Assembly (NCBI GenBank): GCA_022508895.1
Contig: JAFLUH010000008.1
Location: 14,825-47,133 of the forward strand
Direction: 5' to 3'
From: Oscillospiraceae bacterium
Lineage (GTDB): Bacteria; Bacillota; Clostridia; Oscillospirales; Ruminococcaceae
DNA length: 32,309 nucleotides
Below the pieces are notes generated by a model. The model made no database searches. It was not told the DNA's origin and worked only from the letters and a program-made list of their open reading frames with translations. Positions 1 to 6,265 of the stretch are shown piece after piece (positions within the stretch are counted from its first letter, which is position 1; each line of letters opens with the position of its first letter). Position numbers and translations under genes: made by a program.

Positions 1-126
1 ACGACCGTGACAGGGGCTATGACAGGAACGCAGGCTACGACCGTGACAGGGGCTACGACAGGAACGCCGACTACGACAGAAATGCGGGCGGCGACAGAGG
101 ATATGACAGGAACGCCGCTTACGGAA
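1..126 (+). repeat. 36-bp in-frame tandem repeat in the bactofilin N-terminal region
   Basis: The unit starting at base 1 recurs almost unchanged at base 37. More degenerate copies follow to about base 126. Each unit codes for 12 residues of the type YDRDRGYDRNAG, and the unit length is a multiple of three, so copy-number change would keep the frame. The array is cut by the window edge, so its true length is unknown. Confidence 0.85.
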
Positions 127-677
127 ACAGACAGGGTCCCGACAACAGAATGAGGGATACATACCCCATGGCAGGGCGCAGAGGTCAGGGTCCGACAGAG
201 GACAATCCCGAAGCCGAGCTGACCGTTATCTCCGCCAACACCATCGTTGACGGAAACGTGCGCTCCTTCGCCAACATGAGCATTGACGGCGACATAAAGG
301 GAGACGTTGAGACCACCAAGGATATCGAGCTGAACGGCCGTATCGTGGGCAACGTCACCTGCAACAACGCCAACATGATAGTGTCTCAGGTGCAGGGCAA
401 CGTGCTGCTGAAGGGCAACGTGGAGATAGGACGCGACACGCTGCTGATAGGCGACCTGACCTCCGGCTTTGCCAGCATAAACGGCAAGGTGAAGGGCAAC
501 GTGGAGATCTCCGGCAAGGCGGAGTTCAAGGCTGACGCAGTCATCTTCGGCGATATCAGCGCCTCCACCATCACGGTGGACGACGGCGCCATCATTCAGG
601 GCTATGTGAGCACCACCTTCCTCAACAAGGAGGAAAGCGCAAACATATTCCCCGAGGCTGTCAGCATAAGAGAGTGA
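1..677 (+). CDS. Bactofilin (polymer-forming cytoskeletal protein), 5' end missing
   Basis: The reading frame is open from the window edge (first full codon at base 3), so the gene starts upstream. The first ~45 visible residues are a disordered tail rich in Tyr, Asp, Arg, Gly and Asn, encoded by a tandem DNA repeat. The rest is a bactofilin/DUF583 domain with a short strand periodicity (motifs such as IDGDIKGDV, LNGRIVGNV, LKGNVEIG, INGKVKGNVEISG) typical of the right-handed beta-helix that polymerises without nucleotide. Bactofilins form membrane-associated filaments that organise cell shape, wall synthesis or polar machinery. An internal Met at 150-152 could be taken for a start, but the same frame continues upstream in matching composition, so the longer frame is preferred. 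A hairpin terminator follows 42 bases after the stop. The family call is firm; its cellular job here is not visible. Confidence 0.9.
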   Translation, partial: DRDRGYDRNAGYDRDRGYDRNADYDRNAGGDRGYDRNAAYGNRQGPDNRMRDTYPMAGRRGQGPTEDNPEAELTVISANTIVDGNVRSFANMSIDGDIKGDVETTKDIELNGRIVGNVTCNNANMIVSQVQGNVLLKGNVEIGRDTLLIGDLTSGFASINGKVKGNVEISGKAEFKADAVIFGDISASTITVDDGAIIQGYVSTTFLNKEESANIFPEAVSIRE

Positions 678-719
678 TGGCAGTACACAGTTACACAGTA
701 GTTAAGAATAACCAAAAAT

Positions 720-750
720 GCGCCGTTCTCAGCGAGCGGCGCTTTACTTT
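720..750 (+). terminator. Intrinsic terminator after the bactofilin gene
   Basis: A six-base GC-only stem (GCGCCG at 720-725, CGGCGC at 737-742) is followed by a T-rich tail (743-749). It lies between the bactofilin stop and the ribosome binding site of the next gene. Confidence 0.75.
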
Positions 751-771
751 TAACAAGGAGAGGACAGAAAA

Positions 772-1368
772 ATGGAACAGCGTTCTGTAGAAGCGATAAA
801 GCAGGAATTTACCGATATATACAACGACAAGATCAAGCGTGAGGGGGCTGACAAGCTGCTGGACTACCTCACCAACCGCTGCGATTTTTTCACGGCTCCT
901 GCCAGCACACGGTTCCACAGCTCTTATGAAGGCGGGCTCGCCCAGCACTCGCTGAACGTGTATGAGTGCCTTGTGCAGTATCTGGCGAGGGAGCGGGTAA
1001 AAGAGGTGTACGGACTTGCCTGCAGCGAGGAGACGGCGGCGATAGTGGCGCTGCTCCACGATATGTGCAAGATAGATACATATATAAGGGATTTCCGCAA
1101 TGTGAAGAACGAGCAGACGGGGCAATGGGAAAAGGTGCCGGTCTACCGTGCCGAGGACAAGCTGCCCTACGGACACGGGGAGAAGTCGGTGTATATGATA
1201 AGCGGCTTTATGCGGCTGACACGGGAGGAGGCTATGGCTATACGCTGGCACATGGGCTTTTCCGGCAGTGAGGACGCTAATCTGGTGGGACGGGCGCTGG
1301 AGGCGTACCCCCTTGCCTTTGCGCTGGCAACCGCCGATATGGAGGCTACTTACTTTTTGGAGGGGTAA
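772..1368 (+). CDS. HD-domain metal-dependent phosphohydrolase
   Basis: A 198-residue protein with the metal ligands of an HD-superfamily phosphohydrolase: H59 (GLAQHS), H96-D97 (ALLHDMCK), H125 (GHGEKS), H150 (RWHMG) and D179 (ATADME). The two extra histidines between the HD pair and the last Asp suggest a two-metal site. Such proteins cleave phosphomonoester or phosphodiester bonds of nucleotides; the substrate cannot be read from the sequence. The start is supported by AAGGAGAGG about ten bases upstream of ATG 772. It is transcribed in the same direction as the bactofilin gene but behind that gene's terminator, so its own promoter must lie in or before the short spacer. The stop codon is part of the left arm of the long palindrome that follows. 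The fold is clear; no gene symbol is justified. Confidence 0.8.
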   Translation: MEQRSVEAIKQEFTDIYNDKIKREGADKLLDYLTNRCDFFTAPASTRFHSSYEGGLAQHSLNVYECLVQYLARERVKEVYGLACSEETAAIVALLHDMCKIDTYIRDFRNVKNEQTGQWEKVPVYRAEDKLPYGHGEKSVYMISGFMRLTREEAMAIRWHMGFSGSEDANLVGRALEAYPLAFALATADMEATYFLEG

Positions 1369-1634
1369 CGTGTGCGGGGAGCGTGGTCAAAGTTTTTGAA
1401 GGTTCTTAGGGCTTCGCCGCGCGAAATCAAACTTCTTTTCAAAAAGTTTCCTAAGCAGGGTGTGGGACGGAGTCCCACGAATAAAAATTATACCCACCTT
1501 AAGGTGGGTATAATTTTTTTGGACTTCGCCCCAAACCCCACTTAAGGGAGACTTTTTTGCAAAGAAGCCTAATTCGCACGGCGAAGACCCTTAAGAATCC
1601 CCGAAAAGCTTTAACGCCCCCCGCACACGTTACC
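1364..1634. repeat. 271-bp concentric imperfect palindrome (two inverted copies of a dispersed ~75-bp repeat)
   Basis: The outer 16 bases (1364-1379) match the reverse complement of 1619-1634 perfectly. Inner sequence 1381-1455 is similar to the reverse complement of 1539-1617. The centre is a perfect 36-bp palindrome at 1483-1518. A third copy of the arm lies at 4342-4417. The left arm includes the stop codon of the HD-domain gene. No gene is visible in 1369-1675. The structure looks like a non-coding mobile or structural element that inserted at a gene end; no transposase is present. Confidence 0.85.
1483..1520 (+). terminator. Central hairpin of the palindrome, strong intrinsic terminator
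   Basis: Bases 1483-1500 are the exact reverse complement of 1501-1518, and the right side runs into seven T residues (1514-1520). The left side is A-rich, so it should act on both strands. It would end the HD-domain transcript. Confidence 0.75.
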
Positions 1635-1641
1635 TCTGCCC

Positions 1642-1670
1642 AAAAGTAAAGCCCACCGCATCGGTGGGCT
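1642..1670 (-). terminator. Terminator of the BMP-family lipoprotein gene
   Basis: An eight-base GC-rich stem (1651-1658 with 1662-1669, three-base loop) is followed on the minus strand by a T-rich tail (complement of 1642-1650), just after the stop of the minus-strand gene. Confidence 0.8.
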
Positions 1671-1675
1671 CATTC

Positions 1676-2908
1676 TTAATGATGTATCGACAGGTCGGAC
1701 TGCAGCGGTTCAACTACGGGCGAGCAGAAATCCTTCACCTCCGTGACGGACTCCTCCAGCCAGTCTACGGAGAGTATCTCGCCGCTTTTCAGAATGGCGC
1801 CCTTTTCAACCTTGACGTTGCCGAGATTGTCCTTTATCTCGCCGTTGAATATCACCGCTTTGCCCGCAGCACAAAGCTGGTACAGCGCGTCGCATATCTC
1901 AACGGTGCCTGCCTTGCAGTTTTCGTTGAAGTCAACCAGTCTCACTGCTCCCTCGTCGATGCCGCCGAGATAGGTCACCGATTGGGAGGTTTCGTACCTT
2001 ACGGTGCGGAGCATATCTACGATGAATATGGTAACATTGTAAAAGCAGCCTGTAAGGTAGTTCTCAGGCGCAAGCTCGGGAGTGTTGTACGCCATGCCTA
2101 TCACCTTCACGCCTCTCTGCTCACAGTACTCGACGGCAAAGGTGGAGTAGCTTGCGGTGAATATCACGTCGCAGCCCTGAGCTATCAGATCGTCGATAGC
2201 CTGCCTGTTTTCCTCGTCGTTGTTGCCCCATGCGTAATTCAGACGCACGTCGGTGGCGGACTCGGTAAGCTCCTTTGCCCCCAATATATAAGCGTCAACT
2301 ATGTTGTAGCAGGAGAGAATGGCAGGGTCGGCGACCACGCCCAGAATATTGCTGTTTGAGTTGTATGCGGCAGCCATTCCGCATACATAAGCAGCCTTGT
2401 ACATTTCCCCCTGGAAGCAGGCAAGGTTGAAGGAATTCTTGACCCCGCCCACGCTGATGAAGTATACCTTGGAGTTGGCTCTTGCCTCGTCGTATACTGC
2501 GTTGGCATAGCGGCTGCTGGCGGCTATTATCACATTGCAGCCGTAGGACACAAGCGCAGCCGTTGCGTCCTCGAACTGGCTCACAAGAACGTTTTCTATA
2601 TAGAATGTGTTGGCATTCAGCACACGCTCCGCCTGCACCCTTGCGCTCTCGAATATCTGTGAAACTGCGTCACCGCCTGCGACACCCGGGTAAATGAAGC
2701 CTACGTTCAGCTCCTTCTCCTCGGGTATAAGGGAGATGATGGAGGTCACCACATTGCCTTCATCATCGGTAACGGGATTGCCGTCCTTGTCCGTTACGGT
2801 GACCGACGGTTCGGTGCTGGTCGTTTCGCCGTCACCGTCGCCGCCGCTGCAAGCCGTCAAAAGCATACAGCCCGCTAATATCAGGCTCAATAATCTATGT
2901 TTTTTCAT
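1676..2908 (-). CDS. BMP/Med-family substrate-binding lipoprotein
   Basis: A secreted lipoprotein: MKKHRLLSL, a hydrophobic stretch and the lipobox LTAC, then a short acidic/Thr linker. The body has the BMP/PnrA (periplasmic-binding-protein-like) pattern: NVGFIYPG at the start, a segment ending NVIIAASSRYAN, then VYFISVGG, NILGVVADP and GCDVIFTASYS. Members of this family bind purine nucleosides or related small molecules at the cell surface and deliver them to an ABC transporter, but no such permease or ATPase is next to it. The frame could extend five codons to a TTG, but AAAGGA stands just before ATG 2908, so that start is chosen. A strong extended -10 promoter lies at 2948-2976 and a hairpin terminator at 1642-1670, so it is probably a single-gene unit. 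The ligand is unknown. Confidence 0.85.
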   Translation of the reverse strand: MKKHRLLSLILAGCMLLTACSGGDGDGETTSTEPSVTVTDKDGNPVTDDEGNVVTSIISLIPEEKELNVGFIYPGVAGGDAVSQIFESARVQAERVLNANTFYIENVLVSQFEDATAALVSYGCNVIIAASSRYANAVYDEARANSKVYFISVGGVKNSFNLACFQGEMYKAAYVCGMAAAYNSNSNILGVVADPAILSCYNIVDAYILGAKELTESATDVRLNYAWGNNDEENRQAIDDLIAQGCDVIFTASYSTFAVEYCEQRGVKVIGMAYNTPELAPENYLTGCFYNVTIFIVDMLRTVRYETSQSVTYLGGIDEGAVRLVDFNENCKAGTVEICDALYQLCAAGKAVIFNGEIKDNLGNVKVEKGAILKSGEILSVDWLEESVTEVKDFCSPVVEPLQSDLSIHH

Positions 2909-2947
2909 CGGATTTCCTTTCAAGCTGACGAAAGTTGTATATACCTA

Positions 2948-2976
2948 AGTATAACATACTTGTCGATTATTTGCAA
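2948..2976 (-). promoter_or_regulatory. Sigma-A promoter for the BMP lipoprotein gene
   Basis: On the minus strand: -35 TTGCAA (2971-2976), 17-base spacer, -10 TATACT (2948-2953), preceded by TG one base upstream (extended -10). Confidence 0.75.
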
Positions 2977-3001
2977 TACCTTGTCCTCAGAAAAATCATG
3001 A

Positions 3002-3030
3002 TTGCCTTTTGTGCGTTTTTGTGGTATACT
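3002..3030 (+). promoter_or_regulatory. Sigma-A promoter for the parvulin-like lipoprotein gene
   Basis: -35 TTGCCT (3002-3007), 17-base spacer, extended -10 TGGTATACT with TATACT at 3025-3030. It is divergent from the promoter at 2948-2976; the two -35 boxes are only 25 bases apart. Confidence 0.75.
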
Positions 3031-3059
3031 TGTTATACGAACAAAGAAAGGACCTGAAA

Positions 3060-4259
3060 ATGAACAAAAAAGTAATATCGCTTTTTCTTGCGGCTGCAAT
3101 GCTGCTTACTGCGTCGGGCTGTTCGGAGAGCGGCAGCAAAGAGATAAACGACCCCGTCGCATATATCGAAAATCCTCCTGAGGACGCAGGTACCCGTCTT
3201 AACGTGACCTACAGCGAATGGCATAACGAGTACCTGTTCAACATGGCAAAGGGCGGCTATGACGAGGAGCTTCACGTCGTCATGTCTGAAAAGTTCAAGC
3301 GGGAGATTTTGGAATATCTGGTGCAGGAGCACGTTTTCCTTTATCTTGCGGAGAAGGAGGGCATCACCGCCGCAATTTTCACCGAGGAGGATACCGCTTA
3401 TATCGAACAAAATGTGAAGCTGGCATGGGACGAATGGTGTAAGTCATACGAGGCGGAGGCAAAGCTGGAGCTGGGAGACGGCTACACCGAGGAGGAGCTG
3501 TACGAAAAGGAGTTCGAGCTGTTCACCGCATTTATGGCGGAATCGGGGCTGACGCCCGACATATTCTACACATGGGAAACCAACGAGGTGATACAGAAAA
3601 AGTTCTTTGAAAAAACCTCGGAGAGCATAACCGATGAAGATGTGAGGACTTTTGTGCAGGAAACCATCGACGACGCAAAAAACGCTTACGAAAACGACCT
3701 TGCGACCTTTGAGCAGACCTACACCGCATTTTACGTCCCCGAAGGGACAAGGCTGGTACAGCAGATATATCTGAAAATAAGTGCCGACGACGCAAATGAG
3801 ATAAAGGCGTACCGCAACGACGGCGACGACGCTAAGGCGGACGAGCTGCTGGAAGCGGCGCTGGAGCCTGTCCGTCCTATCATGGAGGAGGTGCTGGAAA
3901 AGCTGCTTAACGGTGAGGACTGGCTGGCGGTGCAGAAGGAGTACAATAAGGACGTCAACGGCAACGACGTCGATTATGTAGTTTACCCTAAAAGCTCTTA
4001 CATTCTTCCCGAAATAACCGAGGCTGCAATGGCAATAGCCGAAAAGGGCGGCGTTTCCGATATCATCGTCAGCGATTCGGGACTGTTCATTCTTTATTAT
4101 AAGGACGACCGTGTGTTCAGCGACGAGGAGATGCAGAGCCTGCTGGAGCAGGGGAGAGACTATCTCGAGCAGGATGTGTCGTATAAAAAAGTAAGCGATT
4201 TTATGGAGCAGTATCCTTATGCGTATGATTATGAGCTGATGGGATTGAGTGCTGAATAA
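3060..4259 (+). CDS. PrsA/SurA-like peptidyl-prolyl isomerase lipoprotein
   Basis: A lipoprotein with signal peptide MNKKVISLFLAAAMLLTA and a Cys in LTASGC, so it is anchored outside the membrane. The first ~200 residues are acidic and helical, as in the chaperone arms of SurA/PrsA. A C-terminal part (from RLVQQIYLKI to GLFILYYKDDRVFSDEE) has the order of elements of a parvulin (PpiC-type) rotamase domain, but is diverged. The likely role is folding of secreted or surface proteins. ATG 3060 follows AGAAAGGACC at good distance; an upstream in-frame Met at 3009 overlaps the promoter's -35 to -10 region and is rejected. A promoter at 3002-3030 and a terminator at 4262-4289 make it a single-gene unit. 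The rotamase activity is inferred, not shown. Confidence 0.75.
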   Translation: MNKKVISLFLAAAMLLTASGCSESGSKEINDPVAYIENPPEDAGTRLNVTYSEWHNEYLFNMAKGGYDEELHVVMSEKFKREILEYLVQEHVFLYLAEKEGITAAIFTEEDTAYIEQNVKLAWDEWCKSYEAEAKLELGDGYTEEELYEKEFELFTAFMAESGLTPDIFYTWETNEVIQKKFFEKTSESITDEDVRTFVQETIDDAKNAYENDLATFEQTYTAFYVPEGTRLVQQIYLKISADDANEIKAYRNDGDDAKADELLEAALEPVRPIMEEVLEKLLNGEDWLAVQKEYNKDVNGNDVDYVVYPKSSYILPEITEAAMAIAEKGGVSDIIVSDSGLFILYYKDDRVFSDEEMQSLLEQGRDYLEQDVSYKKVSDFMEQYPYAYDYELMGLSAE

Positions 4260-4261
4260 AA

Positions 4262-4289
4262 AATTGCCCGCTTGTGCGGGTAATTTTTT
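4262..4289 (+). terminator. Terminator of the parvulin-like gene
   Basis: The stem AATTGCCCGC / GCGGGTAATT (4262-4271 with 4276-4285, TTGT loop) is followed by T residues to 4289. Confidence 0.85.
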
Positions 4290-4341
4290 ATGGGGTTATT
4301 GCCTGCGAGGAAGCCCGACAAGTCGGATTTCCTCTGTACCT

Positions 4342-4417
4342 CACTTAGGAAATTTTTTTGAAAAGAAGTCCGATTTCGCACGGCGAAGCCCCTAAGAGCC
4401 CCCAAAAAGCACCACGC
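4342..4417 (+). repeat. Third copy of the dispersed ~75-bp repeat
   Basis: It is closely similar to the reverse complement of 1381-1455 and to 1539-1617. The shared core includes CTTAGGAAA, GAAAAGAAG, GATTTCGC and CGGCGAAGCCC. It lies between two terminators (4262-4289 and 4453-4480) in the 230-base gap between convergent genes. The gap also holds a small hairpin (GAGGAA...TTCCTC around 4309-4335) and no gene. Confidence 0.8.
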
Positions 4418-4452
4418 AATCTAAACGCACTGCTCCTTATCCGGGTGATGTG

Positions 4453-4480
4453 AAAAGCCCCGCCTGATGGTGGGGCTTTT
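4453..4480 (-). terminator. Terminator of the downstream major-pilin paralogue
   Basis: A twelve-base stem AAAAGCCCCGCC (4453-4464) pairs with 4469-4480 across a TGAT loop. It gives a T-tail in both directions, so it can serve as the terminator of the minus-strand pilin gene and a backstop on the plus strand. Confidence 0.85.
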
Positions 4481-4489
4481 GTGTCGATC

Positions 4490-5098
4490 TTAGTCCGGTT
4501 TGTACTTGCCGTAAACGCCGACGGCGCTTCCGTTGCCGTCATCATAAGCATAGGCGTCGTCAAAGCCGTCCACTGCGCCGATTATGACGGAGGAACCGTC
4601 GGGTGCGGCGGGTACGGTTGAGCTTGTGTTGATGTAAATAACGCCGTTGACGGCGGAATTGTTTACGGAAACGAGAAATGCGCAATTGTCGGGAAGAGCG
4701 ACCGCCAGACTGTCACACATTCTCTCTGCCGCCCGCTTTTCGCCTTTGTTGCCGATTCCGGTAGCGTCCTGAGCAACACCGTTCTGACTGATGGTAGCCA
4801 TCGCTTTCTCGGTGGCGTCGTAGTAGAGGGTTATGCTGAGCTCGCCGTTTTCCCTTACGCCCTCGATCAGGGTGATGTTTATGGCGTCTACCTGATTGCC
4901 GTCGGCAAGAGCGTTGTTGGCGCTGTCGGCAACGGTGCGTGCAGTGTCCTGAAGGGTAACGTAGCTCGCCTGCGCAGCGTAGCGCGCGATAAGAGGGATA
5001 AGTATTGCGGTGAGTATGGCGATGATGGCGATGACTACGATAAGCTCTACTAAGGTAAATCCTTTTTTGGCTTTTAGGCTGCGTATTATGTTTAACAT
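4490..5098 (-). CDS. Type IV major-pilin-like prepilin (paralogue 2)
   Basis: A class III signal sequence ends KAKKG13, followed by the N-methylated Phe14 and the hydrophobic helix FTLVELIVVIAIIAILTA, with the conserved Glu at +5 (E18). Cleavage and methylation would be by the PilD encoded at 9964-10710. The 202-residue length is normal for a pilin. It is clearly paralogous to the pilin at 6266-6868: both have PLIARY and ANNA in the helix and a late VDGFD motif. Unlike that gene it uses ATA, TTA and CTA codons freely, so it is probably less expressed. AGGAGAG precedes ATG 5098. A consensus promoter (5161-5189) and its own terminator (4453-4480) suggest a single-gene unit. It could be an alternative subunit rather than the main pilus protein. 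Confidence 0.9.
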   Translation of the reverse strand: MLNIIRSLKAKKGFTLVELIVVIAIIAILTAILIPLIARYAAQASYVTLQDTARTVADSANNALADGNQVDAINITLIEGVRENGELSITLYYDATEKAMATISQNGVAQDATGIGNKGEKRAAERMCDSLAVALPDNCAFLVSVNNSAVNGVIYINTSSTVPAAPDGSSVIIGAVDGFDDAYAYDDGNGSAVGVYGKYKPD

Positions 5099-5160
5099 TT
5101 TTTCTCTCCTGTAAGGATATGTATGACGGCAAACCCTTGGGAAAACCTTTCTCCGTTTTT

Positions 5161-5189
5161 ATTATAGCACACGAAGCGGCGTGTGTCAA
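5161..5189 (-). promoter_or_regulatory. Consensus sigma-A promoter for the pilin gene at 4490-5098
   Basis: On the minus strand: TTGACA (complement of 5184-5189), 17-base spacer, TATAAT (5161-5166) preceded by TGTGC. Both hexamers are perfect. Confidence 0.85.
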
Positions 5190-5205
5190 TGCTAAGCTTG
5201 TTCGC

Positions 5206-5234
5206 TTGCCCACTGTCGAAAAAAGTGGTATACT
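5206..5234 (+). promoter_or_regulatory. Promoter of the 34-codon hydrophobic peptide gene
   Basis: -35 TTGCCC (5206-5211), 17-base spacer, extended -10 TGGTATACT with TATACT at 5229-5234. It is divergent from the pilin promoter at 5161-5189. Confidence 0.75.
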
Positions 5235-5240
5235 GATATT

Positions 5241-5262
5241 GTCGGTTCCACCATACTCCGAC
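5241..5262 (+). promoter_or_regulatory. 5'-leader hairpin next to the peptide's ribosome binding site
   Basis: GTCGG (5241-5245) pairs with CCGAC (5258-5262). It would lie at the very 5' end of the transcript and directly before the strong ribosome binding site GGAGGAGG (5264-5271). Fst-type toxin mRNAs carry such a 5' stem-loop that limits translation. The role here is inferred. Confidence 0.5.
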
Positions 5263-5278
5263 AGGAGGAGGTGAGGAT

Positions 5279-5383
5279 ATGGCTCGCTACATATTAAGTT
5301 TTGTGCTGTCTGTTGCAGGGCGCATGGTCGGCTACTATATGTGTCGATTGCTTGACAGACTGCACGGAGCCGGCAAAAAGTAG
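5279..5383 (+). CDS. 34-residue hydrophobic peptide, candidate Fst-like type I toxin
   Basis: The ORF runs ATG 5279 to TAG 5381-5383, too short for usual gene finders. A near-perfect Shine-Dalgarno (GGAGGAGG at 5264) supports the start. The peptide begins MARYILSFVLSVAG and has one membrane-spanning stretch (residues ~4-25, with an unusual Arg15 inside), then a charged tail with a LLDR segment, ending in GKK. Fst/TxpA-type toxins have this form: one helix, then a charged tail. Its unit is complete: promoter 5206-5234, leader hairpin, terminator 5390-5420. An antisense RNA is driven convergently from 5461-5489. No sequence homology to a named toxin can be claimed by eye. Alternatives are a small membrane peptide acting on the pilus machinery or a bacteriocin-like peptide. 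The ORF is well supported; the toxin role rests on the layout. Confidence 0.7.
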   Translation: MARYILSFVLSVAGRMVGYYMCRLLDRLHGAGKK

Positions 5384-5384
5384 T

Positions 5385-5455
5385 CAAAACCCCCGGGAAT
5401 GCACCTCCCGGGGGTTTTTTGTGATGGTATGACTCGCTACTTAGAATCTTTCCGT
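5385..5455 (-). ncRNA. Predicted ~70-nt antisense RNA, candidate antitoxin
   Basis: A consensus promoter (5461-5489) faces the peptide gene. The predicted start near 5455 and the shared terminator (5390-5414 stem, T residues to about 5386) define an RNA of about 70 nt with no ORF. It overlaps the 3' end of the peptide mRNA and contains the complement of the direct repeat 5428-5443. Size and layout resemble the ~66-nt RNA II antitoxin of par pAD1. Start and end are predicted only. Confidence 0.65.
5390..5420. terminator. Bidirectional terminator shared by the convergent peptide mRNA and antisense RNA
   Basis: A nine-base stem CCCCCGGGA (5390-5398) pairs with TCCCGGGGG (5406-5414). Six T follow on the plus strand (5415-5420) and TTTT on the minus strand (complement of 5386-5389). 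Confidence 0.9.
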
Positions 5456-5460
5456 TAGCT

Positions 5461-5489
5461 ATTATAGCACAAAAGCTTATCTTTGTCAA
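5461..5489 (-). promoter_or_regulatory. Consensus promoter of the antisense RNA
   Basis: On the minus strand: TTGACA (complement of 5484-5489), 17-base spacer, TATAAT (5461-5466), with TG in the extended -10 position. Both hexamers are perfect, making it one of the strongest promoters in the window. If transcription passed the terminator it could also feed the pilin gene at 4490-5098. Confidence 0.85.
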
Positions 5490-5520
5490 CACTTGAGAGA
5501 AAAACCTCATTTTCCCATCA

Positions 5521-6186
5521 CTACGGCAGTATGAACGTGTTCTTCCCGCTCTGCGCCAGCTCCTCGGGCCATGCGCCTGCATAGCGGGCGTCGCCGCCGT
5601 CGCCCAGAACGCATTCGGCGCTGAAAAGCTTGCTCCTTGCGTCGGCAAAGACGGAGTCGAATACCTCACCGTCAGTCTTTGCCTCCACGAAATAGGTGCT
5701 GACTACACGGTACTTGCTGTCTATAACGGCAAAGTATACGCCGCTTCTCTCGTTGCTTATCAGCATTTTGCGCAGGGAGGTGGCAAACTCCTCGTATGCT
5801 TTGTAGGCGTGGGTGTTGGCAAGCTCCACCTTGTCGTCGGTGTCGTCAACGTCCTCCAGCCATGTGGGAGTGGTTGCGGTGAGAGTGCTGATGCTGTCGC
5901 TGTAGGACATATAGAGCTGTACGCCGGTGTAGTCCGTCTTGTTCCGGTTCACATGGGCGCAGACAAGGGTGTAATCCCCTTTCAGCTCGGTATTCGCCAG
6001 CTTCTCGTCCACCATCAGCTCCTGCACGTTGGAATAGAAGGAGCGCGCGTATTCTCTGACCTCGTTTTTGCGGGCGTCGGTGGTGGAAAGCATGGGTATA
6101 AGTATAGCAAGCATAATAGCCATCAGTGCTATCACCACTATCAGCTCCACCATGGTGAAGCCTTTTCTGTTCAGAAGCTTTTTCAC
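5521..6186 (-). CDS. Type IV pilin-like protein, divergent from the two major-pilin paralogues
   Basis: A prepilin with leader MKKLLNRKG9 and helix FTMVELIVVIALMAIMLAIL, with Glu at +5 (E14). After the helix (PMLSTTDARKNEVREYARSFYSN) the 221-residue protein differs from the two major-pilin paralogues on either side, so it is probably an accessory subunit. It contains two cysteines (CAHV, ECVLG) that could form a disulphide. The start is GTG 6184-6186, with AGGAGG eight bases upstream; no ATG is near. It follows the major pilin gene by ~80 bases, with a stem-loop in between but no clear terminator, so the two may share a promoter at 6909-6937 with reduced read-through. Its stop is followed by the antisense-RNA promoter at 5461-5489. 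Confidence 0.85.
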   Translation of the reverse strand: MKKLLNRKGFTMVELIVVIALMAIMLAILIPMLSTTDARKNEVREYARSFYSNVQELMVDEKLANTELKGDYTLVCAHVNRNKTDYTGVQLYMSYSDSISTLTATTPTWLEDVDDTDDKVELANTHAYKAYEEFATSLRKMLISNERSGVYFAVIDSKYRVVSTYFVEAKTDGEVFDSVFADARSKLFSAECVLGDGGDARYAGAWPEELAQSGKNTFILP

Positions 6187-6207
6187 GGTACGTTCCTCCT
6201 ATACAAG

Positions 6208-6234
6208 TTTCCCCGCCCAGTTTGAGCGGGGAAA
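6208..6234 (-). other. Stem-loop between two pilin genes
   Basis: TTTCCCCGC (6208-6216) pairs with GCGGGGAAA (6226-6234) across a nine-base loop. No T-tail follows on either strand, so it is more likely an mRNA-stabilising or partial-termination hairpin that lowers expression of the second pilin than a full terminator. Confidence 0.55.
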
Positions 6235-6265
6235 ACGTGTTTGGTTTAAATCAGGTTAAGTAAGA

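Larger units (their letters stand above)
5278..5443 (+). repeat. Direct repeat pair linking the peptide start codon and the antisense RNA
   Basis: 5278-5293 (covering the ATG and codons 2-5 of the peptide gene) and 5428-5443 match at 14 of 16 positions; the common core is CTCGCTAC. The second copy lies inside the antisense RNA unit, so the antisense RNA could pair both with the 3' end of the peptide mRNA and with its start codon. This matches the role of the DRa/DRb repeats in the par locus of plasmid pAD1. Confidence 0.75.

Noticed and set aside
1664-2359. A 231-codon plus-strand open frame
   Set aside because: It is the reverse shadow of the BMP-family lipoprotein, which has a signal peptide, lipobox, ribosome binding site, promoter and terminator.
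3009-3059. Upstream in-frame start for the parvulin-like lipoprotein
   Set aside because: It would place the start codon within the promoter and put extra residues before a clear lipoprotein signal; ATG 3060 has a good ribosome binding site.
6208-6234. Hairpin taken as a full terminator between the pilin genes
   Set aside because: No T-run on either strand, and no separate promoter was found for the downstream pilin.
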